From positions 62,001 to 126,000 of the forward strand of contig JACTVC010000052.1 of NCBI GenBank assembly GCA_018417955.1: DNA of 64,000 bases. Reading direction: 5' to 3'. This DNA is from Laccaria trichodermophora (Eukaryota > Basidiomycota > Agaricomycetes > Agaricales > Hydnangiaceae). A model generated the notes under the pieces. It searched no databases, was not told the DNA's origin, and saw nothing but the letters and a program-made list of their open reading frames with translations. Positions within the stretch are counted from its first letter, which is position 1. The number at the start of each line of letters is the position of its first letter. The position numbers and the translations under genes are program-made. Shown one piece after another: positions 49,394 through 60,353 of the stretch.

Positions 49394-51701
49394 TTAGCAT
49401 TAACTTATGGTTTAAATGACATGTAGTCCTCAGGATTCCTGAGGACTTGACATAATTTTTCTCCTCCAACAAAAAATCACCAAAATTATAGTGTAGTCCT
49501 GAGGAATCCTCAGGAATCCCCAGGAATCCCCAGGAATCCTGTGAGTCCTGCAGGATTCTGTGGGGGATTGATAAGTACTGGCAAGGTGGTGAAACTGCAC
49601 CTGAGGGTTCCAGATTGGGGGATGTGTGACAGGATTGAGGTATAGCTGAATCTTCCAAATTGAGGGCAGAGTGACAGGAGTGGGGTGATGAGACTGTAGA
49701 TGGAGACTCCAAACCAAGGGATGAGTGATGGGAATGGGCTGGCAAAGGTGAATCAAGGGAGGGGTGATCAAGAAAGCATCGAATTGAAGCTGATAAACAC
49801 ACCTGAATTTATTTTATTGAGAAGGCTGTCATTCGGACGAGCTGGCAAAGCTGCATCAGGGGAGGGATGAGCATGAAGGCGTTAAAGCTATAAAAAACCC
49901 ACCTAGAGTCATATCGAGAAGGCTGAGTATCCAGACTGGTCAATGAAGCTACACAAGGAAGGGGTGAGCACAAAGAGTTGACAGCTAGGGATACCCACCT
50001 GTGGAATTGAAAGATGGAGAATGGGGTGGTTGTTCGCTGATCGTCAAGGGCCAGTTTGTGGGAATATCCCCCTCAATATCAATGTCATCGATTTCGGCCA
50101 TATGCTTCATTTCTTGTTTTTCCTCTATCAGGGGTTTCAGTGAGCAAAATCACGGCAAATGGGGGTCTTTCTTACACGCGTGAAACCAACATCATTTGGA
50201 TTCTTCCATGGAATCTAATTTATCCCATGGAATATGAGCAAGGAATTTCTCCAGTGCTGATTTTGCACCTTCTCCCCGTGCGATAGAAAATATTGCCTCC
50301 CATAACATATTTTCAATAGAACACAATAGGGCTGGTCATTGATTGCCTAGCGCCTTCCACATCTAATTGTGACGAAAAATCAATCTTATGGCAGAAAATA
50401 TGCCTATCTGCCTACCAAAAATATTGAATATCAGTCATAATCATGGCTGCAAATTGAGATTCCAGTGAGAAGAGCTATGGGGGAAATGAAACCCGCAATG
50501 TAGCCTGGGAGATTGAGGCAATGCAGATTCTTCATCATGTTGAGAATTTCGCTCATTTCTGATATGTCAAGATCTTCATCTGAAGAGCTGTAAGTTCCTA
50601 ATGCATCAAAATAGAATTCAGTTAGACGACAATTGGGACATACCTCTTTTTCAAAAAGTCTTTCGTGTTCTCCTTCTTGCCTGGCTCTGAAAGCGACCAG
50701 TAGCCCTTAACCCGAGGTCTTTATTGTCCCCCACTGATTCCTGAGGATTCCTGAGGATTCTTGCACAGTCCCAGGACTGAGTATTGGCTGATGTACCAGC
50801 CAAATTTTTCAGTCCTGTGGGGGTCCATTCCTGAGGACTGAAGACAGTCCTGAGGATTTTCAGACAGGACTAGTCCCAGGATTGATGCATGTGATGAGTT
50901 ACATGACCCACAAACATGTGCTTGGAAGGCATCATGTGATGTGATGCATCCTGTGCACATGTTTGGTTCCCATATGTGACACATTACATCACCTCTCTCT
51001 TCACCACCCACCACCACCTTGCCCATGACAACAATGACTGCATCAACGCCCATGACCCCATCAACCTCAACAACAGTGGTGGCACCCACCAAATGGCACC
51101 ACCACCAAACGGCTGACATGGCATGCCCAATCCAGGTGTGCCATGTTGACAGCGATTTTCTTGACGACGAATGCCCATGACCCCATGACGAGGAACGACA
51201 ACCCCACCACCATGTGCCACCACCACCACACATCACCATGACAACCCACCCACCAATGCCGACAAGGTGGTGGTGCCCAACAAATGGTACCACCACCAAA
51301 CTGCTGACGTGGCATGCTCATCTGGGCAGGCCATGTTGACGGCGACTTTCTTGACAACGAATGGGACCCCACAACCACACCATGATCCCTTCGCCACCGC
51401 CCATGGACAACAACAACAACCCCACCCACAGACAACAACAACCCCACCTATGGACAACAACAACCCTGTACCTGCGAATGACAAGTGCCCACAGGCAATG
51501 TTGGCCCCCCCATGGACACAATACCCACACACGGACAACGACAATCCCCCACCAACAAACAACAAGTGCCTGCAGACAACAAGTGCCTGCGGACAACAAG
51601 TGCCCACAGACAGATGTGACTCCCCCCGACGAATGGCGAACAAGGCCACCACCGACGAGTGGCAATGAGTGCCCACCCCCAGTATGTCCCCCCTCCATTT
51701 T

Positions 51702-53021
51702 CAGTACTTTACAGTGCCCCACCCATTCCTGCAGGAATCCACAGGAATCCACAGGAATCCGCAGGAATGGCACCGGAATCCACAGGAATGGCACCGGAAT
51801 CCGCAGGAATGGCACTGGAATCCACAGGAATGGCACTGGAATCTGCAGAAATCTACAGGAATGGGACCAGAATACAATAATACAACACCTTTCCTTTTTG
51901 CTAGATACATTTACACTAATACGCACTTCTTCACACTGACTTAAAGGGTATAAACACTTTCTTATAACATTTATATATTTAAACTCAAATCTACATCTAA
52001 TTTACTATTTTCTAAGTTAAATTAAGGGGCAGGAAGGGAAGGAGGGAAAGAGGAAGGAAGGGAGGGAGGAAGGAAGGGGGGAGGGACAGAGAGTGGTGTG
52101 GGGGTGTGATCAGCAGAGGAAAGGAAGGAAGGGAGGAGGGACAGGCAATGGTGTGGAGCAGGCCCTAGGGGATGGAGGGGGAGAGAGTGGTGGGGACTAA
52201 TGAAGGGGAAGGGGGTACTGCTGGGCCTCGTCGTCCATCATCATCGTCATCCTGGGTCGTCGCGTGGTCATCGTTGTGCTGTCGTCATCGCGTTGTCGTC
52301 GTCGTGGGGTTGTTGACGTGTTTTCGTCGTTGCGTGGTTGTCGATGCATTGTCGTCGTCGTGTTGTTGTCAACGCGTTGTCGTCGTCACGTTGTTGTTGG
52401 TTTGTGATGTGGCATTGTCGTCGTGGGCGCTCGTGGATGGTGGTGGGTTCGTCGCGTTGTCGTCGTTCTGTGATGTGGCATTGCGGCGTTTGCGTGGTTG
52501 TCGTCGTGGGCGCTCGTGGATGGTGGTGGGTGCTTGTGGATGGTGGTGTCGTCGTCGTCGTCCGTCGTCATGGATGGTGGTCTTGTCGTTGTCCGTTTGG
52601 CTGCCACGTCACTGACGGTGGTCGTTGCCGTTCGTTGCTGTTGTGGAGTCGTCGTCGTCGTCGTTGTCGTGGGTCGGCGTGCCGTTGTCGGTTTATCGTG
52701 GGTGTCGTGGGGGTGGGAAAGAGGATGGTTGGTGGTGGTGGAAGGGAATGGTATTGAGTTTGTTTGGTAGCGTTGCCTTTGTTTGGTAACAGAAGTAAAA
52801 CAAACAAACAAAGGACTGGATTCCGTTGCATTCCGTTCCTGTGCATTCCGCAGATCATTCCGGTGTCAATTCCAGAATGCCCAAATTCTGCCGGAATGGT
52901 AAGGCACCGGAATGATCAAAATAGCAGGCCTCCCTGCTAAATTTCATTCCTCTGGAATCCACCAGAATCCGCAGGAATGACCGGAATCCTGCAGGAATTA
53001 GGGGGGCACTGATAAGACCTC
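51702..53021. mobile_element. Transposon D, deletion relative of H, nested in E4
   Basis: The left end is CAGTACTTTACAGTGCCCCA and the right end, complemented, GAGGTCTTATCAGTGCCCCC. TCCATTTT (51694-51701) and TCCATTTC (53022-53029) flank it. E3 shows the uninterrupted site (CCCCTCCATTTCTATCC on the complement). About 250 bp at the right end match the left end of H almost throughout, including AATGAAATTTAGCAGGGAGG and the TTACCAAACAAA motif. The interior has a homopurine tract (52025-52195) and a GTCGTCGTCG domain (52215-52700) instead of genes. Confidence 0.9.
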
Positions 53022-53776
53022 TCCATTTCTATTATTCCTTCCTACCTGTCCCCTCCCTATCTGTCCTTCCTCCCTGTCTGTCCCCCCTCCTTGTCTGTCC
53101 CCATTTCTGTCTGTCCCCCCTTCCTCTCCATCTCACTTCCTGTCTGTTCTCCCTGTCCTCCTTCCTCTCCATCTCCCTTCCTGTCTGTCCCCCCTTTCCT
53201 GTCCTCCTTCCTACCCCTGTCTGTACCCCCCTTCCTGTCTGTCCTTCCCCCCTCCCTTTAATATACCTGTAAAGTAATTTTGATGTCATTTAAAATAGAA
53301 TTAAATTCTATTATGTATTGATATATGAATGCTTTAAGGATGGCAACAGAGTTAAGTTCATTAAGGAAGTTAGAGGAAGTGTTTAAACATGTCACAGATG
53401 TTTAAATGTCATGTAGTCCTCAGGAATCCTGAGAACTTGACAGAATTTTTCCCCTACAACTCAAATTTGCCAAAATTAGAGGTCTTTACACTGCCACTGC
53501 TTTTCCGAGTGGACTCCAGTTGGACTCTGTCAGACTGAGGGTAATCAGAACAGAGATTTTTCTGCTTTGCAAGTGCAGTATTTTTCTGAGGATTTTCTGA
53601 TGATTTTCCAGCCATTTTTGGTTGGACTGAAAAGTCTGTCAGACTTTTCCAATGGACTTCCAATGGACTAACAGCAAACTAGCAGCCAGTCCACTGGAAA
53701 TGACCAGCAAGTGCCAACGGAACTCCAGTGGACAAATCCAACAGAAGTCCAACGGAATTCCAACAGACTGTTGTTA

Positions 53777-55598
53777 GAGGTCTTTATTGTCCCCCACTGA
53801 TTCCTGCAGGATTCCTGAGGATTACCAGGACTGAGTATTGGCTGATGTACCAGCCAATTTTTTCAGTCCTGTGGGGGTCCATTCCTGAGGACTGAAGACA
53901 GTCCTGAGGATTTTCAGACAGGACTAGTCCCAGGATTGATGTATGTGATGAGTCACATGTTTGGTTCTCATATGTGACACGTCACGTCACCTCTCTCTTC
54001 ACCACCCACCACCACCTCGCCCACGACAATGACGACCGCATCAACGCCCATGGCCCCATTGACCTCAACAACGACAACGACAATGGTGGTGGTGCCCAGC
54101 AAACAGCGCCACCACCAAACGGCTGACGTGGCACGCCCCATCCGGGTGTGCCACGTCGATGGCGATTTTCTCGACGACGAACGCCCATGACCCCACGACG
54201 AGGGACGACAACCCACCACCATGTGCCACCACCACCACATACCACCACGATGGCCCACCCACCGACGCCGATGAGGCGGTGGCGCCCAACAAACGGCGCC
54301 ACCACCAAACCACTGATGTGGCATGCCCGATGGGCATGCCACGTCGATGTCGACTTTTTCGACAACGAACGACAAGACAAGCGCCCACGGACGACAACAA
54401 CGACTCCCCACACGGACGACAACGACCCCCCCACTCACCAATAAACACTGCCCACAGACACGACGACCCCCAACAACGGACAACAACGACCCAGTGCCCA
54501 TGGACGACACCACCGTGGTCGACAAACGGCGGACGCCCCCGACGTACACAAACGACCGCCCACCAACGCGACCACCCACCAACACAACCGCCCACCAACA
54601 AAACCGCCCACCAACGCGACCGCCCACCAACACAACCACCCACCAATGCGACCGCCCACCAATGACCACAACCGCCCACAAGACAACTGCCCGTGAATGA
54701 GGATCCCCCCTTTATCATTCTCCTCCCTCTCCCTCCACACTCCCTTCCCCCTCTCCACACTCCCTTCCCCCTTTCCACACTCCCTTCCCCCTCTCTCCAC
54801 ACTCCCTTCCCCCTCTCCACACTCCCTTCCCCCTCCATTACTCCCCTCCCCTCCTTTCTCACTCCCCACCACCATCCCTTTATCACTTTTCATCACTCCT
54901 TCCCCCTCCCTTTAAAATTAAATTGTAGTAAATATAATTAATTAATTACATTCAATACATCTTGTTTTTCACCAATAAATTTTACCTATCATGAGGCATT
55001 CTTACATGTGAGACAAGGCTGGATTTCAAGGCCAAAACATGTACCACTGTATTCATCAGTATTTGTAAAATATTGGAAGGAATATAAAGACTGATTACAT
55101 TTGTCACAAAAGTCCAAGTGTGGTCAAGGAATTGCACTGTTTCTTTATTGTTCTGCTGTATTTTTCATTTTTCTTCAATAAATATTCTTTGTTACCACGG
55201 CAACACCACTCAGCTGATGAATATTGTAATGAATAGAATAATGAATAAAGAACAACAATAAAAAAGCTGTGCATTTCCTTGACCACATTTGGACTTTTGT
55301 GACAAATGTAGTCAATGTTTATATTTATTCCAATATTTTACAAATACTAATGAATGTGATGGTACATTTTTAGGCCTTGAAATCCGGCCTTGTCTCACAT
55401 GTTAGCATTAACTTATGGTTTAAATGACATGTAGTCCTCAGGATTCCTGAGGACTTGACATAATTTTTCTCCTCCAACACAAAATCACCAACATTATAGT
55501 GTAGTCCTGAGGAATCCTCAGCAATCCCCAGCAATCCCCAGGAATCCCCAGGAATCCTGTGAGTCCTGCAGGATTCTGTGGGGGACTGATAAGTACTG
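53777..55598. mobile_element. Non-autonomous DNA transposon G, nested in F
   Basis: A perfect target repeat TGTTGTTA is at 53769-53776 and 55599-55606. The left end is GAGGTCTTTATTGTCCCCCA and the right end, complemented, CAGTACTTATCAGTCCCCCA. It is the uninterrupted sister of E2 and CpG-rich. It holds a CGACAACGA/CCACCAACGCGACCGC domain (54010-54700), a pyrimidine tract (54715-54915) and a 397-bp foldback MITE (55005-55401). Confidence 0.93.
55005..55401. mobile_element. Foldback MITE N2 inside G, TTA target
   Basis: The counterpart of N1, with intact ends: CATGTGAGACAAGGC and its complement GCCTTGTCTCACATG. It is flanked by TTA at 55002-55004 and 55402-55404. Confidence 0.8.
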
Positions 55599-55635
55599 TG
55601 TTGTTATTATTATTATTATATAAGATAAAAAAAAT

Positions 55636-55716
55636 GCAACATTGGGGAATTGAACACTCAACCTTAGGATCTGAAGCATATGGAACACAATGCTAAACCA
55701 GCTGCACCAAGGTGCC
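55636..55716 (-). other. tRNA-like sequence in element F
   Basis: On the minus strand GCACCTTGGTGCAGCTGGTT gives an A-box-like start and GAGTGTTCAATTCCCC a B-box-like motif, 81 bases in all. About five of seven acceptor pairs form. Resembles Met or Trp tRNA in the middle (TTCCATATG), but the fold is poor, so it is called tRNA-derived only. Confidence 0.5.
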
Positions 55717-56448
55717 TTTGATACAAGTAAGTACATTGTACTATACATACCTACTGTTTGACTGCTTACCTAAAATGGTCATCGGCAAACACCGACACAT
55801 CATTTGGCCATCATCAGTGATCCACATCACTTGTCCTCAACCACATCCATCCCCAGCAACAACAGCCCACCGACCCACAACGACACAACACGCGATGCGG
55901 ATGGCACGACAACACAACACACGACGCGGATGGCATGACAACACAACGACGCAATGATGACAACATGACAACACAACGACAAAGGGACCACCCCACCAGC
56001 ACCCCCACGAACTGCAATGGCAACCCTGCACCACCCACAACACTACAATGTGTCCATGACATGCGAGGACAACAACAACAACAACACAACAACAACAACA
56101 ACACAACAACAACAACAACAACAACAACAATGACATGACAATGACAACAACATGCGAGGACAAACGACACGACATGTGAGGACAACGACAAAACACACAA
56201 CACAAGGACGGCAACATGACACAATGCAATGACACATCGACCATGCACACCAACGAGCATGTGTGAACGGGGATGAGGGCCCAGCACCACCATTCCCTCC
56301 CCCTCTATCAGTCAATGCCCACCATCCCCTCAAAAGTCCATCAGATTCTGTTGGACAAACAGTGGGAGTGTAAAGTACTGCAAAATTATGGTGTAGTCCT
56401 GTGAGTCCTGCAGGACTCTGTGGGGGACTGATAAGTACTGCTTAACCC

Positions 56449-56998
56449 TGTTGTAAGAAACGTTTTTGACAAAAATATCTTTTTATACCTTCCAAATCAC
56501 CTTCAATAGTAGCGCAGTGACTTCGACATTTGCAATTGCTAGTAAGGCCATCCCTTGCTTTAACTTGGAAAAAATGGAACAGATCAAGCAGGAGGCACTG
56601 TCCGAAGTTGAGGGCTCCAAATTACTGCCACTCATAGATGCCTCCATATAGTGTCTAAAGTTTTTCAAAGCAACTGTCCAGTCTTTCATGTGGTCCCAGC
56701 ACTATGGTTTTCTCTCAACGTCAACAAGTTATAGGAAGAAAGGGGAAGGAAAACACACCAGAGCAGTACCACATCCCAGAGTGGTGCGCCTGCGATGCTT
56801 CAGTACAGATGAGAACCCCATATCTTGGCCACCTTCAATGATTACCATGACTTCTGTGAACCACAACACAAGCATTGTCTGAAAAAAGAAAAATTTTGCT
56901 TTTGGATAAGCTGGACTTGGTATAGGAGCAGTGGTGAGTTTGAACCAAGGAATTTCGTGTTGAAACTTGATGAAGCCTGATAAGTTTTTGAAAGGCTA
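56449..56998 (-). other. Region without a confident gene
   Basis: A minus-strand frame at 56689-56483 (WTVALKNFRHYMEASMSGSNLEPSTSDSASCLICSIFSKLKQG) may be an exon of the gene that E4 entered. No family is recognised. Confidence 0.3.
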
Positions 56999-59213
56999 CT
57001 ATTTGCTGGTGGTCGGAAGCTCGTTTTTCTGCAATGTTCTTCTGATCACCTTGGTAACTTGGGCCACTGGAGTCACCTTGGTAACTTGGACTGCTGGAGT
57101 CTCCACAGAATCTGCAGACACTGTCAGTGTCTGCAAGACTTGTATTGTTTCAAAATGCATGAAGGTGATGGTGCTGGGTTCCTCAGGTTGAGTGAAAGAG
57201 AAGAACTGGTTGAACAGCAGTGAAACATAGGTCAGTATGACATTCTGGTATTCACTGAGCTGCCGACGGCTCTCTGGATTCTGCCAGTAATTTGACGCGA
57301 TGATTGCAATCGCTGCAAACCCAATTACAGAGAGAAAGCTCCAACCTTGTGGGTCATGGGGCTTCATCCATGGAATGATGCATGTCAGTTTGGGAATCTT
57401 TGATCATGACAGTGTCAACTATACCTTCAATGAAGCTGCTTCGACTGATTCCTCGGAAACAGCCATGGTAGTGACCTCACCAGGCTCACGATTTTGATGA
57501 GGAAGTTCTTTTGAAGAACTAGTATCCTCAGCTTGGGCTACCTGCGAAACTGATTATTGAACATCAAGGGTGGGCTGGTGATTCTCCAAACATACCTTGA
57601 TTTCTCTTTCATCTGTTTGTCTTACGATTTGAGTGTGATATATGGTAGGAGGCTCAAGTTCCAATCCATTGCTGTAGACAGCCATGATCATCAACTCTCC
57701 ACAGACTACACCAACAGTCTAGATTTAAAATTAGCCTGATATTAGCAGAGAAAATCCTGTCAGGAAAGCGCTGCATGCGCACCAAGGTCTGAATACCTAG
57801 AAAGCTTGTTCATTTACAGATATGATCACAAGAGGTGAGAACTCACTCCCTAGCTCTTCTGTGATGAGAACCTGATCTGGATCGCTCAACCTCCCAGGAG
57901 ATGTGAGTATGATATGTCCCATGCTATGGCCAGCGATGACCATGTTGTCATCCAAAAATTCAATGCCAACAATTTTGAGCACTAGCCTGGCCTTGATCTC
58001 GTACTTCGTTGTTGCGATGTAGGCCCTCTTCTGCAGTGAATAAAAGTCGATGCCATCTTGTAAGTTGGTCACTGCCAACAGGGTTTTAGATGGCGACAAA
58101 GCTGCACTGCCACTATGAATATTGTTAATGAACAAGCCCATCCCAATGATTTAGTAGTACATACATATCTGTTCCTCGATGAATGTGAATTTTCCAAATT
58201 TCCTTGAAAGGTGCTGAGCTTGAGTAGGCACTAAGATTCAATCCACAGTGGACAATGAATAAAAAAATGAAAGTACTTGGAGCAGATAACATACATGATG
58301 CCTTTGTTCCCATAAAAAACCATGAGAATTGTCTGGTCATTGACATAGTAGACATGCAAAGGAATGATGCTATCCCAAAGGGCCTGGGCTACTGGTTGTG
58401 GACCATTTGGCACCAGAGGGATGTCCAAGTGACCTGGTTCATTGCCTGCCCATGCAGAACCGATCAGTGGGGTAGATCACTTGAAGCAATGTAAGTAATC
58501 TTACTGGTTCTAAATGGCTCATCAAAAACTGCAACCTGGCTTCCATACACGACAGCAAGTTGAGTGCCCTGCTTGTTGATGGCTAAACAATGAATAAAGC
58601 CATCAACTTTTCAGTGGGAGACTGTGTCGTCCTGCCAGTGACAGGGCCAGTGAGGAAAGTGGAGTAGTACCTGCGACACTCAACTCACTTGAATGGAATC
58701 TTGGAAATGGAGCAAGTTTATGTAACCATTCACAGTGCCAACTACAACGGTACAAGATATACATGGGTCCCAAACGATGGCTCAGATCGAATTGTTGGGA
58801 CCTGCCCTATAAATTTGGCATCACTGCCAAGTCCCAGCTGTTTCTTTGATCTTTTTATTTTGTTAGAAGGAGCAAAGGTGGATGCATGTCAAACTCACAA
58901 TGAGATTTCCCTCATCATCTCTGATGGCAAGATAGTCCCCTTCTGGTGAGAAACAAAGGGCTCCAATAAATTTTCCTGAGACACCAGGGAATTGTCTGGT
59001 AACAACGACGTCGTCCATGTAACTGATACTGGGACATTGGTTTTGCATGATTCTGGGGAGAGTGGTTCCAACTTGAGGGGATCCATGTGAGGTTTGGGAT
59101 GTGTGCAGAGGTGTCATGCATTGCTTATATTGAAGGCAAGGAGGAAGAGGGAGTAGGGGTGGCTGCAATGTAAGAAAAAAAAGAGTTGGGGACCAGGTGG
59201 GCTCGCCTGCCAC
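56999..59213 (-). pseudogene. WD40-like protein pseudogene with C-terminal membrane segment
   Basis: Minus-strand pieces in changing frames: YMDDVVVTRQFPGVSGKFIGALCFSPEGDYLAIRDDEGNLIV (about 59015-58890), VVGTVNGYINLLHFQDS (about 58750-58700), IHSGSAALSPSKTLLAVTNLQDGIDFYSLQKRAYIATTKY (about 58120-58000), and GIEFLDDNMVIAGHSMGHIILTS. The C-terminus at 57367-56999 (DPQGWSFLSVIGFAAIAIIASNYW) includes one membrane-like segment. It matches a widespread agaricomycete WD40-type family of unknown function. Several frameshifts and stops are present. Confidence 0.6.
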
Positions 59214-59391
59214 TAAAGCCTGTGATAGTAACAGAGACTAGGTGGCTGTGAAATGACTATGCAGCCACAAACATGGCAACTTTTTGCAGGCCCCTGAAGC
59301 TCATGCCATTTCTTGTCCACAACTTGCAAGTCTGTCTGTATATTCTAAACCAATGTGATATTGATGTACTACATTGATTGGGGTAGCCTAG

Positions 59392-60005
59392 TTAAATACT
59401 TGCACCTTGAGAAAAGCAATGCTGGACACAAGTGTGGTGTTCCATTTCAGCCTGAGTAACACTTGGAACTAGAGTGACTAGGGCATTATCAAAGTCTACT
59501 TGTGAGACAGCCACCAGTAAGTCATCAGATGCTGCAAGTTCAGACAGAAAATATTGTGGGGTCATTGGATAGGGATGTTGACCCAAACTTTCTGGTACTT
59601 TGTTTGTGTCAGCTGAGAGAAGTATGTCAATAATAAAAGTGCAAAAAACTTCTGCATTGACCTACCTATCTTGGACTCCAAAAAGTCCACTTTGTGTAAC
59701 ATTGCATTGAGCATTGCATCTGAGCAAAGAGCATAGAAATCAGCCCTGGTGTAGTTAAAGGGGCACTGCTCTGCAACACGACCCAAGTCTATGTCTTGAT
59801 CAAGTTGAAAGTTCCTTGTCAGGGCTTCAAGAATATTGACCTGGGCTTGGCAGGACTCACTCACACCCAGATAGAGCAGACAATCAAATCTATACTCATT
59901 ATTCATGTGCTCGAGAAGAGTCAAGAAAAGATTGGAGACAAACCTTCCAGGTTGTTAGAGGGCAGGATCAAGGTGATCACTCATGCATCTATTTTTAGAT
60001 GAGTT
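59392..60005 (-). pseudogene. PEX6: PEX6 C-terminal fragment (AAA ATPase)
   Basis: The minus strand reads DHLDPAL(stop)QPGRF near 59970-59940, then YLGVSESCQAQVNILEALTRNFQLDQDIDLGRVAEQCPFNYTRADFYALCSDAMLNAM (59870-59695). It ends HPYPMTPQYFLSELAASDDLLVAVSQVDFDNALVTLVPSVTQAEMEHH (59580-59430). This is the end of the second AAA domain and C-terminus of peroxin-6, the ATPase that with Pex1 recycles the peroxisome import receptor Pex5. The Walker motifs and everything upstream are missing, and there is at least one in-frame stop. Family assignment is firm from the conserved LDPALLRPGRFD-like and FTGADFYALCSDA-like segments. Confidence 0.78.
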
Positions 60006-60351
60006 CTTCTTTCTATGAGGCTCTTGTCTCAACAGCTCACTCTCTAAGCCACATAAGTTTTCACTCAGCATTAGAACAGCTCTCACAATAACAGCTGACT
60101 CTATCTATGTAGTATTACTGTTATCTTTTTCATCACCCACCTCCTTATATTGTATACTATGTAGCACTTGTGTATTGTTATATCTCTAATAAAAATGGCA
60201 GCATGCACCCAATTTCTGACTTTTGGCTATTTCCTCTCAAATCCTTCTCAAACTGCCTCTGCAAATGTCCACAAGCCCAGATGTCATTGGCACTGTATAA
60301 AATTATGGTCAGTGTATGGTGGATATGCATTTTCTTTACACATCTTCTTGG
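60006..60351. other. AT-rich intergenic sequence
   Basis: No gene, repeat family or RNA recognised. The last 20 bases (TTTACACATCTTCTTGG) recur at about 61240 next to the same TATATTTGCAA sequence. Confidence 0.5.
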
Positions 60352-60353
60352 TA

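Larger units (their letters stand above)
46239..49580. mobile_element. Non-autonomous DNA transposon E2, inserted in the JmjC-like gene
   Basis: Near-identical target repeats GCGAGGTG (46231-46238) and GCAAGGTG (49581-49588) flank it. The left end is GAGGTCTTTATTGTCCCCCA; the right end, complemented, is CAGTACTTATCAATCCCCCA. E3 is inserted at 46864-48371. Without E3 it corresponds closely to G at 53.8-55.6 kb. It has a CpG-rich GACAACAACGA/CGCCCACCAACACGA domain (46550-46860 and 48380-48730), a pyrimidine tract (48735-48905) and a foldback insert (48997-49393). Confidence 0.9.
43548..50705 (-). pseudogene. JmjC-like gene, interrupted by transposon E2 (carrying E3)
   Basis: Minus-strand exons: an acidic start (MAEIDDIDIEGDIPTNWPLT, about 50103), Ser/Pro-rich exons with a repeated TSPNPEPSGAPHSHDLTP unit (49800-49590 and 46200-45970), and DMLAAIKKHYILGADLCSLPLHIAKPEQS (about 45440). 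The JmjC-like core is WGLAANAGAIHWFHIDSDGFGTYVDV (His/Asp iron pair in HIDSDG, about 44840) and YMPPNTPHFVITISDAICVGGHFY (distal His, about 44580). The C-terminal part is 44285-43797, with a basic tail (KLGARKLKKHKC) ending at 43548. JmjC proteins are 2OG-dependent oxygenases, often histone demethylases; this clade is uncharacterised. Further coding pieces at 50275-50200 (ALEKFLAHIPWDKLD) and 50705-50640 (KGYWSLSEPGKKENTKDFLKK) suggest the gene once extended past E4. Exon limits are approximate. Confidence 0.6.
53479..56380. mobile_element. Non-autonomous DNA transposon F, nested in E4, host of G
   Basis: A perfect target repeat CAAAATTA is at 53471-53478 and 56381-56388. The left end is GAGGTCTTTACACTGCCACT and the right end, complemented, CAGTACTTTACACTCCCACT. 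TGGACTCC/CCAACGGAATTCC-type repeats follow. After G (53777-55598) come a tRNA-like module, a degenerate hairpin (about 55781-55820), an ACAACAACA-rich domain (55850-56220) and a short pyrimidine tract (56280-56335). Confidence 0.92.
50714..56440. mobile_element. Non-autonomous DNA transposon E4, host of D and F
   Basis: A perfect target repeat CTTAACCC lies at 50706-50713 and 56441-56448. The left end is GAGGTCTTTATTGTCCCCCA and the right end, complemented, CAGTACTTATCAGTCCCCCA. Its own sequence is in three pieces: 50714-51700, 53022-53478 and 56381-56440. D splits its pyrimidine tract and F splits its terminal repeat. Own sequence is CpG-poor relative to E3 and G. It has the low-complexity domain at 51000-51660 and the polypyrimidine tract at 53030-53255. 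Confidence 0.9.
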
